Of a DNA stretch of 58,725 bases, positions 47,303 through 55,449 are shown piece by piece. Within the stretch, counting starts at the first letter, position 1, and each line of letters opens with the position of its first letter. Both the position numbers and the translations under genes were made by a program. The stretch is from Bacilli bacterium (GTDB lineage: Bacteria > Bacillota_I > Bacilli_A > RF39 > UBA660), in NCBI GenBank assembly GCA_017484205.1, contig JAFUTO010000027.1, forward strand, positions 1 through 58,725, written 5' to 3'. The notes beneath the pieces were generated by a model. That model did not search any database. It worked only from the letters and a program-made list of their open reading frames with translations, and was not told the origin of the DNA.

Positions 47303-48610
47303 TTATTTATTTTTGGTCATTTTAGGTATTTCTACAACCTTTTTATCAAATCCAAAATCCATTTTATAATCTGGCAACAATTTTGTTCTTATTGGACTTA
47401 TTCTAGGCATTAAAATAATTGCTTCAAACTCATCTAACAATTTTAGTTCTTCAATTGTTATTAATGGTTCAGTACTATTTCTTTTACCGCATAAATTAGA
47501 TATTTCTTCTAATGTTTCAATATCATTTGCCAATAAGTATACAATATTACCAAATGCCATTTTAACAGTACTATTTTTACCATAAACATTATTTAATTCA
47601 AGAAAACTTCTCAAATAGATAGTAAATCTAACATTAATATATCTAGAGTTTACTAACATATTACTAAACTCATATATTGGTGATAAATTTTGAAACTCAT
47701 CTAATAATATATTAAGTCTACGACTTTTGTCGTCAGTCATTGTAATTGCATAATAACATTCATCAATAATTAATGGAATTAATTTATTTGCATATCCTTT
47801 TCCAGTAGAGATAATAAATAGAGCTGTTTTTTCCTTTTGAATACTACTAATATCAAAATCAGTATTAGCAAGTAATCTAGATAAATTTTCTTTAGATATA
47901 AATAGTCCTAATTTTTGACTAAATACTGATAATATACTTTCTTTAGTTTCTGGTGGTGCGAGTAAAATACCTGATAAATTTATATAAATTGGTGATAATT
48001 TATCTATTTTATCTAAATAGTTTTTTAATTCATCTGTTTTTCTACACAATTTATAAATACCATTGAAATTGATTTCATCTTCTTTGGCATTATCAAATAG
48101 ATATAAGGCTAAACTCACAAAATAATTAGATGCCATATTATCCCAAAAAGGATCAACATTTGGATTTTCAGAATTACAAATATATCTAGCAACCCTATCT
48201 AATATTTCTAAAGCCTTGTCTTGTTCACCATTTTTATATAATTTGTAAGGTAACGTTAATGGATTAAAACAATTACCAACAGAAATATTATCTAAATCTA
48301 TGACGATAATATTGTACCCTTGTTTTTTTGCTTCACCACTAATTTCATTATACACTTCCATTTTGGTGTCGTTTATAATTAAAGACTCACCTGCTTTTAT
48401 AGCTAATCTTGCTTGTGGTAATAATGTGGTTTGAGTTTTTCCACTTCCTGTCGTACCTATTACGATAGTATGATTTTCATTATCATTTATATAAAGTTTT
48501 TCATCATCATACATCATAGGTATACCTGACTTTTTTACATCAGTATTTGTATTCAAAGCAACTAATCTACTTTTCAGCTCTTCTATAGTCGCCCATCTTG
48601 CGTACATCAT
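47303..48610 (-). CDS. Orphan VirD4/TraG-like coupling ATPase
   Basis: 435 residues starting at ATG 48610 behind GGAGGAAAT. It has the type IV coupling protein core: Walker A IGTTGSGKTQTTLLPQ near 60, SLIINDTKMEVYNEISG (the usual DPKGE region), FNPLTLPY, Walker B NILLDEFQNLSPI near 315, and the late block RSFLELNNVYG. The N-terminal membrane anchor of normal VirD4 proteins is missing and no relaxase or secretion genes are near. It may pump DNA or protein in a non-conjugative role. Confidence 0.8.
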   Translation of the reverse strand: MMYARWATIEELKSRLVALNTNTDVKKSGIPMMYDDEKLYINDNENHTIVIGTTGSGKTQTTLLPQARLAIKAGESLIINDTKMEVYNEISGEAKKQGYNIIVIDLDNISVGNCFNPLTLPYKLYKNGEQDKALEILDRVARYICNSENPNVDPFWDNMASNYFVSLALYLFDNAKEDEINFNGIYKLCRKTDELKNYLDKIDKLSPIYINLSGILLAPPETKESILSVFSQKLGLFISKENLSRLLANTDFDISSIQKEKTALFIISTGKGYANKLIPLIIDECYYAITMTDDKSRRLNILLDEFQNLSPIYEFSNMLVNSRYINVRFTIYLRSFLELNNVYGKNSTVKMAFGNIVYLLANDIETLEEISNLCGKRNSTEPLITIEELKLLDEFEAIILMPRISPIRTKLLPDYKMDFGFDKKVVEIPKMTKNK

Positions 48611-48681
48611 AATATTTCCTCCTTCAAAATTCATTATACTAGATTTTTTTATGAAAATTTAAACAAAAATGGTTTTTATGT

Positions 48682-48687
48682 TATAAT
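48682..48687 (+). promoter_or_regulatory. -10 of the AraC-type regulator; leaderless start
   Basis: TATAAT at 48682-48687 places the transcript start at about 48694, on the GTG that opens the frame, with no ribosome site before it or before the ATG at 48703. Confidence 0.5.
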
Positions 48688-48693
48688 GTAGAT

Positions 48694-49182
48694 GTGATTT
48701 ATATGTTTTCAAATGAACTAGTATGTAAAATTATAGAATATTTAAATAGCAACATCAATAAGGAAATAACTATTGATGAGCTTAGTATGCTGTTCTTTTT
48801 TGATAAGACATATATAATGAAAAGGTTTAAGAAGGAACTAGGAATACCTATTCATAAATATATAAATACTATAAGAATATATAATAGTTTGCCTTATTTT
48901 AAATACAATAATCAAATAATTTCTATCGCGTTTAAAAATGGATTTAATTCCTTAGAATACTTTTCTGAAATATTTAAAAATATTGTAGGTGTTAGTCCAA
49001 TGATTTATAAAAAATATATTAATTATAATCCAAATACTTCAAAAAAAGATGAAGATACAATTCTAAATAATGTAGCTAAAATTAATAATATTAAGAATAT
49101 GGCAGATGCATATTTGATGCATAGAAAACCTACTATTGCACCTGTTAAAAAACTTGTATTCAAACCAAAAAACTTATCATAA
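48694..49182 (+). CDS. Short AraC-family regulator, DNA-binding domain only
   Basis: 162 residues (GTG start 48694, or 159 from ATG 48703). Two helix-turn-helix units as in AraC: ITIDELSMLFFFDKTYIMKRFKKELGIPIHKYI and ISIAFKNGFNSLEYFSEIFKNIVGVSPMIYKK. No effector domain precedes them. A basic C-terminal tail (KKLVFKPKN) follows. It is divergent from the VirD4-like gene, and its tail overlaps the U32 gene end to end by six bases. Confidence 0.85.
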   Translation: MIYMFSNELVCKIIEYLNSNINKEITIDELSMLFFFDKTYIMKRFKKELGIPIHKYINTIRIYNSLPYFKYNNQIISIAFKNGFNSLEYFSEIFKNIVGVSPMIYKKYINYNPNTSKKDEDTILNNVAKINNIKNMADAYLMHRKPTIAPVKKLVFKPKNLS

Positions 49183-49192
49183 TGATAAGTTT
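49170..49192. terminator. Bidirectional terminator between the AraC-type and U32 genes
   Basis: AAACTTATCA / TGATAAGTTT, lying within the overlapping tails of both genes, with A-run before and T-run after. Confidence 0.8.
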
Positions 49193-51351
49193 ATATTTTT
49201 TAAATCTTTTGGATTATCTATATCTATTCTAATATTATTAACTCCTATATCAAAATAATTATTATCATCAATTCTTTTTTCGTCATAATAAATAATCATT
49301 TTTTCGTCTCTTATTTTTATAGGATATTTATTTTTAAATTTAGATACTAAATAATAATTACCTTCATCTAAATTATATTTTTTTAACATATTATATTTAG
49401 ATATCATAGCTTCTATATTACCATATACTACTACTTCTAAATTAGGATGTTTTCCATATCTTTTATGATAATTATCTACCAAATCTCTTACCTTTTCGTA
49501 AGTCATTTCATAAGATAAAGTTACTTTACATACACCCATACTATGTAAGAAAGCAACTGTATAAGAATTAGTTACATTCATATAAGGTCCAGTGATACTA
49601 TGATACTTATTTAGACCACCTAATTCACTTATCATTACTCTATCTAATGTAGGATAATCTTTTAATACTCTTGGTAATATATAAATAGAATCAGGTATCT
49701 TATTATATAGATCAATATCTTCTACATATATATCTTTATAATTAGATAATTTATTTAATACATCTATATCATTAATTTTATAATTAATGTTAGATTCCTC
49801 TTTATAATCATCTAAATCTATTGAATAAGTTTTTTCTACATAAGAAGTTTTTTCTAATCTCTTTTCTGTAAGTGAATCTATTACTTTTCTTCTAAGTTCA
49901 TTTAAATCTTTTATGTTTATAAATAAATTATCAGCTAAATCTATATCTAAATTATTTATAGTATATGGTGTATCACCTAGTTTAGATAATTGTTTTATAA
50001 TATCTTCTTTTGTCATACTTCTATTTATAGCTTTATCAGGTTTTGTGCCAGTCTTTTCTATCTCAATATCTTTATATTTTGCTTTTAAAGACATACCATC
50101 TATTTTAGCTTTAAAAGATAGATCAATATTAACTTTTCTTTTCCTATCAGTAATTTTTCTATATATATCATTTACTAATTTACTATCTTTAGTTTTTAAA
50201 ACCGTACTACCTATACTTACTTTATCATCTACCTTGATAGATATAATATCTCCTTTATAAGCTTCTTTGATAGTATTTTTATCTTTTCTCATATTAGTAA
50301 CTATTAACCCTGTATCAGTATTACCTAATATTCTAATTCCATCATTTATAGATAAATTATCTTCTAATTTTATTTTAGTAATTCCATTATGGTAGTCTAT
50401 TACTTTTCCTATTTTAACACCCATATGATTAGGTCTATTTGTATTTACAATATCATTATTAGATTCATTAAATATGAAACCTTTAGTAAAGCCTCTATTA
50501 AATACTTTCTTTAAATTATCTATTTCTTTTTCATCTATATATACACTGCCTGTTTCAATATAAGAGTCTACTGCTTTTCTATATAGACTAGTTATAATAT
50601 ATACATATTCAGGGCTTTTCATTCTTCCCTCTATTTTGAATGATGTTACTCCTGTATCAATAAGATTACCTATATATTCTAAAGTATTTAAATCTTTTGT
50701 ACTTAATAAATAATTATCTTTATTTATCTTATTACCTTTATCATCTATTAAGTCATATGGTAGTCTGCAAGACCCAGCACACATTCCTCTATTGCCACTT
50801 CTACCACCTATTAAACTACTCATAAGACAGTTTCCTGAATAACTTATACATAAGGCACCAGCAACAAATATTTCTAAATCAATATTACTATTTTCTTTTA
50901 TATACTCTATTTCTTCTATACTGGTTTCTCTAGCAAGTACAGTTCTTTTTATTCCTAGTTTTTCTAATATTTTAACACCATCTAAATTATGAATATGCGC
51001 TTGTGTAGATATATGTATTTCTAGATTAGGTAATACCTTTCTTGTTAAATCTATCATACCTAAATCTTGCATTATAACTGCATCTACTCCTGTTTTGTGT
51101 AGAAACTTCAAATATGATAGGCATTCATCTATTTCATCATCGTATACTAATGTATTTACTGTTACGTATACTTTAACATCATATAAATGTGCATAATTAA
51201 CTACATATTCTATTTCTTCATTAGAAAAGTTTTTTGAAAATGCACGAGCACCAAAATGTTTACCACCAATATAGACAGCGTCACACCCAGCTTCTATAGC
51301 TGCATAAAAAGCATCCATTGATCCAGCTGGAGAAAGTATTTCTGGTTTCAT
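49177..51351 (-). CDS. U32 peptidase-family protein (RlhA/TrhP-like hydroxylation factor)
   Basis: 724 residues from ATG 51351 after GGTGAT. Opens KPEILSPAGSMDAFYAAIEAGCDAVYIGG, the U32 barrel, with the cysteine set GALCISYSGNCLMSS...GMCAGSCRLPY near residues 165-200 and a long C-terminal region including the DUF3656-like part. E. coli RlhA and Bacillus TrhP proteins of this family make 5-hydroxycytidine in 23S rRNA or 5-hydroxyuridine in tRNA and need prephenate or an iron-sulphur cluster. Which target applies is not clear. Confidence 0.85.
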   Translation of the reverse strand: MKPEILSPAGSMDAFYAAIEAGCDAVYIGGKHFGARAFSKNFSNEEIEYVVNYAHLYDVKVYVTVNTLVYDDEIDECLSYLKFLHKTGVDAVIMQDLGMIDLTRKVLPNLEIHISTQAHIHNLDGVKILEKLGIKRTVLARETSIEEIEYIKENSNIDLEIFVAGALCISYSGNCLMSSLIGGRSGNRGMCAGSCRLPYDLIDDKGNKINKDNYLLSTKDLNTLEYIGNLIDTGVTSFKIEGRMKSPEYVYIITSLYRKAVDSYIETGSVYIDEKEIDNLKKVFNRGFTKGFIFNESNNDIVNTNRPNHMGVKIGKVIDYHNGITKIKLEDNLSINDGIRILGNTDTGLIVTNMRKDKNTIKEAYKGDIISIKVDDKVSIGSTVLKTKDSKLVNDIYRKITDRKRKVNIDLSFKAKIDGMSLKAKYKDIEIEKTGTKPDKAINRSMTKEDIIKQLSKLGDTPYTINNLDIDLADNLFINIKDLNELRRKVIDSLTEKRLEKTSYVEKTYSIDLDDYKEESNINYKINDIDVLNKLSNYKDIYVEDIDLYNKIPDSIYILPRVLKDYPTLDRVMISELGGLNKYHSITGPYMNVTNSYTVAFLHSMGVCKVTLSYEMTYEKVRDLVDNYHKRYGKHPNLEVVVYGNIEAMISKYNMLKKYNLDEGNYYLVSKFKNKYPIKIRDEKMIIYYDEKRIDDNNYFDIGVNNIRIDIDNPKDLKNINLSL

Positions 51352-51424
51352 ATAAATCACCAATGATATTATAAATTAAATATCATTATTCTTCAAGTAA
51401 ATATTATTTTTTTATAATTTGCAA

Positions 51425-51453
51425 TTGATATGCGAACATATTTTTGGTATAAT
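51425..51453 (+). promoter_or_regulatory. Promoter of toxin-like RNA, locus 2
   Basis: TTGATA (51425-51430), 17-bp spacer, TATAAT (51448-51453). As in locus 1, the first base of the pairing 5' arm lies eight bases after the -10. Confidence 0.8.
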
Positions 51454-51460
51454 TATTCCA

Positions 51461-51683
51461 GGAATACTTAATAGTTGGGTGATGCCTCCAATCTAACGAG
51501 AGGAGGTGATCTTAATGAATAAGAAGGATTTTTTAATCTTTTCTCTAGTAATTATTATCTTCCTACTTATATTATTGCTATTTATAGTTTTAGTATAATG
51601 GAAATCGCCTGACTCATCTTAGACAGGCGATACAATATAATATTGGCATCACTCAACACGGAAATATTAAGTGTTCCTTTTTT
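51461..51683 (+). ncRNA. Type I toxin mRNA-like structured transcript, locus 2
   Basis: The first 26 bases (51461-51486) pair with the 3' end as two 13-bp helices (51665-51677 and 51645-51657), each with one G-U pair, separated by a 7-base bulge. The closed domain holds AGGAGGTGAT, the 27-residue peptide frame and a hairpin at 51604-51631. TTTTTT ends it. Order, spacing and pairing match locus 1 while the sequence differs. The stretch between the U32 gene and the 51746 gene holds nothing else. Confidence 0.78.
51515..51598 (+). CDS. Candidate type I toxin peptide, locus 2
   Basis: 27 residues beginning MNKKDFLIF and continuing as an almost unbroken run of Leu, Ile, Val and Phe to the C-terminus: a single membrane helix with a basic N-terminal cap. 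AGGAGGTGAT lies four bases before the ATG. Such a peptide would insert in the membrane. Unlike locus 1, there is no second frame, and the charged residues are at the N-terminus. Confidence 0.7.
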   Translation: MNKKDFLIFSLVIIIFLLILLLFIVLV

Positions 51684-51705
51684 ATTTTACGCAAGTTTCT
51701 CTTGC
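51598..51705 (-). ncRNA. Candidate antisense antitoxin RNA, locus 2
   Basis: Predicted minus-strand RNA of about 110 bases starting near 51705 with a hairpin GCAAG / CTTGC (loop TTTCT on the plus strand, matching the TTTC loop of locus 1), running antisense through the toxin 3' region and ending near the hairpin 51604-51631, which on this strand is followed by TTTCC. Confidence 0.65.
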
Positions 51706-51712
51706 TAAATAC

Positions 51713-51741
51713 ATAATATCATATAATCATTATTTTTTCAA
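51713..51741 (-). promoter_or_regulatory. Promoter of antisense RNA, locus 2
   Basis: On the minus strand TTGAAA (51741-51736), 17-bp spacer, TATTAT (51718-51713), followed by GTATTTAG as in locus 1 (GTATGTAG). Confidence 0.65.
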
Positions 51742-51745
51742 GCAA

Positions 51746-52555
51746 CTATTCTTCAAGTAAAGTTTCTAAATTTACAATATTATATCCTTTTGATTTAATA
51801 TATCTAATTATAAATTCTAATTCTTTTATAGCTGTTTTATTTACTTCTATTGATATTATTGAACCTGGTTCTAGCATTTTCTTTATAGTTAACGTTGGAG
51901 TTGATGTGGTTATTATGTTAGGCAAAATAGTATAACTTTTATTCATATCACAAATACTTAATATTTCTTTATCTTTCTCTTCGATATAGCAATAACTATA
52001 TTTTTGATTTGCTACTTTTGTTACTACTGTATTTAGCCATGTTTTATTATTTATACTTCCTACATTATACCCTTTTGTTACCAAGTTTAATATATCATTC
52101 GATAAATTATCTTCTGTAAAAATATTAGCTTTTATTTCGTTTTTATCTAATATTTCTATTACTTTTGATATATCATCTTTTTCATCAACTTTAAATATTA
52201 AAGTTACTTCATTTTTATTTGGATTACCTTTTATAATAAATTTATCATAAGAATCTAATATTGAGATACTTGGTTTTATCTTTCTATATACAAGTAATTT
52301 TTCATTGTATGTTCCTACTTTTTTCATTGCATCATAACTTGCATTGACATCTACTTCTTTACCAGATATTCCTGGAATAATTGTATCATCTTCTACGGTT
52401 GCAGAAATTGGGTTTGTTATATTGTTTTCTTTCTCTTCTTTTATTCTCACCATGATATCATCCATATTCTTAACAACTATAGATGTCTTAGATGTATAAA
52501 AGAATGAAAACATCGCAAGAACAATAAAACCAATTACTTCAAAATATTTTTTCAT
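51746..52555 (-). CDS. Polysaccharide-deacetylase-like protein, catalytic residues lost
   Basis: 269 residues with an N-terminal membrane anchor (about 5-22) and an extracellular NodB-like domain. The first motif, normally TFDDG, reads IFKVDEK; the HxxxH region reads GYNVGSINNKTW with no histidine; the C-terminal pattern PGSIISIEV...KSKGYNIVNLETLLEE is kept. It should be a non-enzymatic wall-associated relative. The fold assignment rests on order and spacing of the remaining motifs. Confidence 0.65.
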   Translation of the reverse strand: MKKYFEVIGFIVLAMFSFFYTSKTSIVVKNMDDIMVRIKEEKENNITNPISATVEDDTIIPGISGKEVDVNASYDAMKKVGTYNEKLLVYRKIKPSISILDSYDKFIIKGNPNKNEVTLIFKVDEKDDISKVIEILDKNEIKANIFTEDNLSNDILNLVTKGYNVGSINNKTWLNTVVTKVANQKYSYCYIEEKDKEILSICDMNKSYTILPNIITTSTPTLTIKKMLEPGSIISIEVNKTAIKELEFIIRYIKSKGYNIVNLETLLEE

Positions 52556-52631
52556 GAAATCACCATTAAATTATATGAAATAGATTTAACAAAAATTTCC
52601 CTTTTGTATAAAATATTTTAGGAGGGATATC

Positions 52632-52850
52632 ATGTATAGTAATTATAATTATGGCCAATATGGAAATGAGCAATATAACATGTATGGAAATGATAATGAT
52701 AGATTCATAGGTGGTGGATTTGTATTCCCATTTTTATTAGGTGGTGTTACAGGCGCTGCTTTAGCACCTAATTTCTGGGGTGGAAGAAGACAAAATTATG
52801 TATATTATCCTTATCCATATTACCCATACTATGGACCATATTATAGATAG
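52632..52850 (+). CDS. Tyr/Gly-rich small protein
   Basis: 72 residues behind GGAGGGAT. N-terminal third rich in Tyr and Asn, a Gly/Ala hydrophobic centre (FVFPFLLGGVTGAALAPNF), and a tail of repeated Tyr-Pro (YPYPYYPYYGPYY). Similar Tyr-Pro-rich small proteins occur in spore coats and cell-surface layers of Firmicutes, but that is a composition resemblance only. Single-gene unit with an extended -10 (TTG-TATAAAAT) upstream and a terminator after. Confidence 0.65.
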   Translation: MYSNYNYGQYGNEQYNMYGNDNDRFIGGGFVFPFLLGGVTGAALAPNFWGGRRQNYVYYPYPYYPYYGPYYR

Positions 52851-52862
52851 TTTATACTATCT
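52845..52862 (+). terminator. Terminator of the Tyr-rich gene
   Basis: AGATAG / CTATCT hairpin then TTTTTTT; it also overlaps the end of dinD. Confidence 0.75.
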
Positions 52863-53660
52863 TTTTTTATTTTCTAATTCTTTAAGACTTTTCTTTGGTG
52901 TAGGTAAATCTTCTGGCATTGTTCCTCCAGCATCTTTAATTGCTTTTCTTACTATCTTTCCTACCTTATAATGTGTTTGACACGAGTTCTTTTCTCCTTT
53001 AATATCTTCATTAATCATTCTTTGATTTGTCTGATCTATTCTAAATAAATTAGCTATCAACTCACTACTACCCATATTATCTAGAATATCTTCTCTATAA
53101 CGAAGTTTTTTTCTCTTAGCTATATCATTGGCTGTCTCGCCATTATATAATCCTTTATAACCTGCATTATGGAACTTATCTAGATTTACTACCCCTGCTT
53201 TTTTAGCGGTTTCAGTTAAAGCTTTATTACCTTTTCTTGTAAGTTCTCTATTAAATATTCTTTTTTCATCTTCTGTTAGATTATAATAATTTGATTCTAT
53301 TAGTTCTTGCTTTCTTGTTTGGATAGCAAAATAAGTTTGTCCTAAAGCAATTACCTCTTTTCTCGTATCTCCATTCATAACTATAAGATAACATGCATAC
53401 CTTGATAGCTTGTAATCTTTTATTTTTTTAGTTGCAACACCAGTATTCACAATTTTGTCGGCATCGACAAAATTGTATGATACATTATTTTGACTGACCA
53501 CACAAGTTTTAATAGCTTTATCAATAATTCCTTTAAACTTTCTCCATTCTGTATACTCCAGTACTTTTTGTAATTCCCTTGCATACCAATATTCATTACC
53601 TTCTTCATCAATATGTTTAATATCTTCAAATATTTTATTATTGTATAATTCTATCTTCAT
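52857..53660 (-). CDS. dinD: DNA-damage-inducible protein D (DinD)
   Basis: 267 residues from ATG 53660 behind GAAGGAG; the longer frame to 53699 runs into the promoter. It matches E. coli DinD along its length: EYWYARELQKVLEYTEWRKF, KLSRYACYLIVMNGD, ALGQTYFAIQTRKQEL, GYKGLYNGETA, NMGSSELIANLFR, and the C-terminal GGTMPEDLPTPKKS. The N-terminal part is BRO-N-like. E. coli DinD inhibits RecA filaments and is SOS-induced; no LexA box is seen here, but three phased TTGTCG boxes lie upstream. It sits alone between two terminators, as mobile cargo would. Confidence 0.9.
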   Translation of the reverse strand: MKIELYNNKIFEDIKHIDEEGNEYWYARELQKVLEYTEWRKFKGIIDKAIKTCVVSQNNVSYNFVDADKIVNTGVATKKIKDYKLSRYACYLIVMNGDTRKEVIALGQTYFAIQTRKQELIESNYYNLTEDEKRIFNRELTRKGNKALTETAKKAGVVNLDKFHNAGYKGLYNGETANDIAKRKKLRYREDILDNMGSSELIANLFRIDQTNQRMINEDIKGEKNSCQTHYKVGKIVRKAIKDAGGTMPEDLPTPKKSLKELENKKR

Positions 53661-53689
53661 AATATATCTCCTTCTATAATAGTTATAAA

Positions 53690-53731
53690 ATTGTAGCATA
53701 TTATTTTGTCGAAATTTGTCGAATTTTGTCA
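53690..53731 (-). promoter_or_regulatory. dinD promoter with three 10-bp-phased TTGTC boxes
   Basis: Extended -10 TGC-TACAAT (TACAAT at 53695-53690 on the minus strand). TTGTCG, TTGTCG and TTGTCA begin at 53706, 53716 and 53726, exactly ten bases apart, as at the truncated dinD. Both leaders also share a TTATAGAA hairpin just before the ribosome site. Confidence 0.65.
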
Positions 53732-53740
53732 GAAAAAGAA

Positions 53741-53763
53741 AAAATAGGTTTAAAACCTATTTT
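53741..53763 (-). terminator. Terminator of rny
   Basis: AAAATAGGTTT / AAACCTATTTT hairpin with T-run on the minus strand, overlapping the stop of rny. Confidence 0.8.
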
Positions 53764-55310
53764 GCTTCTTCTACACTTCTCGTTTCTCTAATAACGATAA
53801 CTTTGATAGTACCTGGATATTGCATAGTTTCTTCAATTTGATTTTTGATATCTCTAGCAATCTTAACACTACCTAAGTCATCTATTTCTTCAGGTTTAAC
53901 GATTACTCTAAGTTCTCTACCAGCTTGCATAGCAAATGTTTTATCAACACCTTCCATGTTATTACCAATAGATTCTAATTCTTGTAATCTTTGAACATAG
54001 TTTTCTAATGAATCATTTCTTGCGCCAGGTCTAGATGCACTTAAAGCATCAGCTATAGCAACTAAACTTGCAATAACAGATGTAGCTTCTGTATCTCCAT
54101 GGTGAGATGCGATAGTATTAATTACGACATCATTTTCATGATATTTAGTAGCTAAATTAACTCCTAAATCAACATGTGATCCTTCTACTTCATGGTCAAT
54201 TGCTTTACCAATATCATGGAATAAACCTGCACGTTTAGCTAAAGCAACATTTTCACCAATTTCTGAAGCCATTAAACCTGCTAATTGGGCAACTTCTATT
54301 GAATGTTCTAATACATTTTGACCATAACTAGTTCTAAAATGTAATTTACCTAAAAATTCAACTAATTCTGGTTCTACTTTTGTAATACCTAATTCAAATA
54401 AAGCATTATTACCATATTCTAGTATTTTAGCTTTCATATCCTTAGATACTTTATCATATACTTCTTCAATTCTAGCTGGATGAATTCTACCATCCTTAAT
54501 TAAAGTTTCTATAGTTACTCTTGCCATTTCTCTTCTATATGGATCGAAACTAGATAATACGATTGCTTCAGGAGTATCATCAATAATTAAATCAACACCT
54601 GTTACAGCTTCAATACTTCTAATATTTCTACCTTCTCTACCAATGATACGACCTTTCATCTCATCATTAGGTAATTCTACAACAGTAACTGTTTGTTCAT
54701 TAGCTACATCAGATGCATATTTTTGCATACTTTCTACTAATAAATTTTTTGCTTTTTTATCAGCTTCTAATTTAGCCTCAGTTTCTCTATCCTTGATATA
54801 ACTTGCTATTTCCAAGTTCATCATTTCTTCTACTTTTTTAAGTACTAAATCTCTAGCTTCTTTCTTTGAATAACCAGCTATCTTTTCTAGTAATTCAACT
54901 TGTTCATTTTTAATATCTTCTATCTTTGCCTTTTCATCTTGAATTTCTTTTTGTTTATCTACTAAATTATTTTCTCTTTCATCAAGATTAATCTCACGTT
55001 TCTGAATTAACTCTTCACGTTTGTCCATATTACCTTCTCTTTGTAATAAACGTTCCTCTGTCTCTTTTAATTCAGCTTTTCTATCTTTTATTTCTTTTTC
55101 AGTTTCTTCTTTAAATATACGTGCTTCTTCTTTTGCTTCTGATATTAATTCTTTCTTTAATTTATCTGCTTCTTCTTTTGCTTTTAAAGCCATGTTTTCT
55201 ATTTTTTTAGAATCAAGCATTCTCTTAATATAATTAAAAATAATCATTACGATAATTCCAACAAAAAGTCCAATGATGGCTAGCAAGATAGGAGGAATTC
55301 CTCTACCCAT
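53757..55310 (-). CDS. rny: Ribonuclease Y
   Basis: 517 residues: N-terminal membrane helix (about 7-27), long charged coiled coil (30-180), KH domain (about 205-270, with [15 protein letters not shown]), and HD domain with [12 protein letters not shown] near 365 and HHGDTEATS. It is the membrane endoribonuclease that starts mRNA decay in Firmicutes. Full length, own promoter and terminator. Confidence 0.97.
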   Translation of the reverse strand: MGRGIPPILLAIIGLFVGIIVMIIFNYIKRMLDSKKIENMALKAKEEADKLKKELISEAKEEARIFKEETEKEIKDRKAELKETEERLLQREGNMDKREELIQKREINLDERENNLVDKQKEIQDEKAKIEDIKNEQVELLEKIAGYSKKEARDLVLKKVEEMMNLEIASYIKDRETEAKLEADKKAKNLLVESMQKYASDVANEQTVTVVELPNDEMKGRIIGREGRNIRSIEAVTGVDLIIDDTPEAIVLSSFDPYRREMARVTIETLIKDGRIHPARIEEVYDKVSKDMKAKILEYGNNALFELGITKVEPELVEFLGKLHFRTSYGQNVLEHSIEVAQLAGLMASEIGENVALAKRAGLFHDIGKAIDHEVEGSHVDLGVNLATKYHENDVVINTIASHHGDTEATSVIASLVAIADALSASRPGARNDSLENYVQRLQELESIGNNMEGVDKTFAMQAGRELRVIVKPEEIDDLGSVKIARDIKNQIEETMQYPGTIKVIVIRETRSVEEAK

Positions 55311-55350
55311 TTTTTCACCATCTTTCTTTATAGTTATTCACTACAATTAT

Positions 55351-55379
55351 ATTGTACTTTTAAAATGCTATTTAGTCAA
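55351..55379 (-). promoter_or_regulatory. rny promoter
   Basis: On the minus strand TTGACT (55379-55374), 17-bp spacer, TACAAT (55356-55351). Confidence 0.75.
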
Positions 55380-55430
55380 GAGGCATTATTCTAAGTAAAA
55401 TCATATTTACCCTTATATTACAAAGAAAAA

Positions 55431-55449
55431 ACATATTATAAAAATATGC
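55431..55449 (-). terminator. Terminator of the P-type ATPase gene
   Basis: GCATATT / AATATGT hairpin followed by TTTTTTC on the minus strand. Confidence 0.65.
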
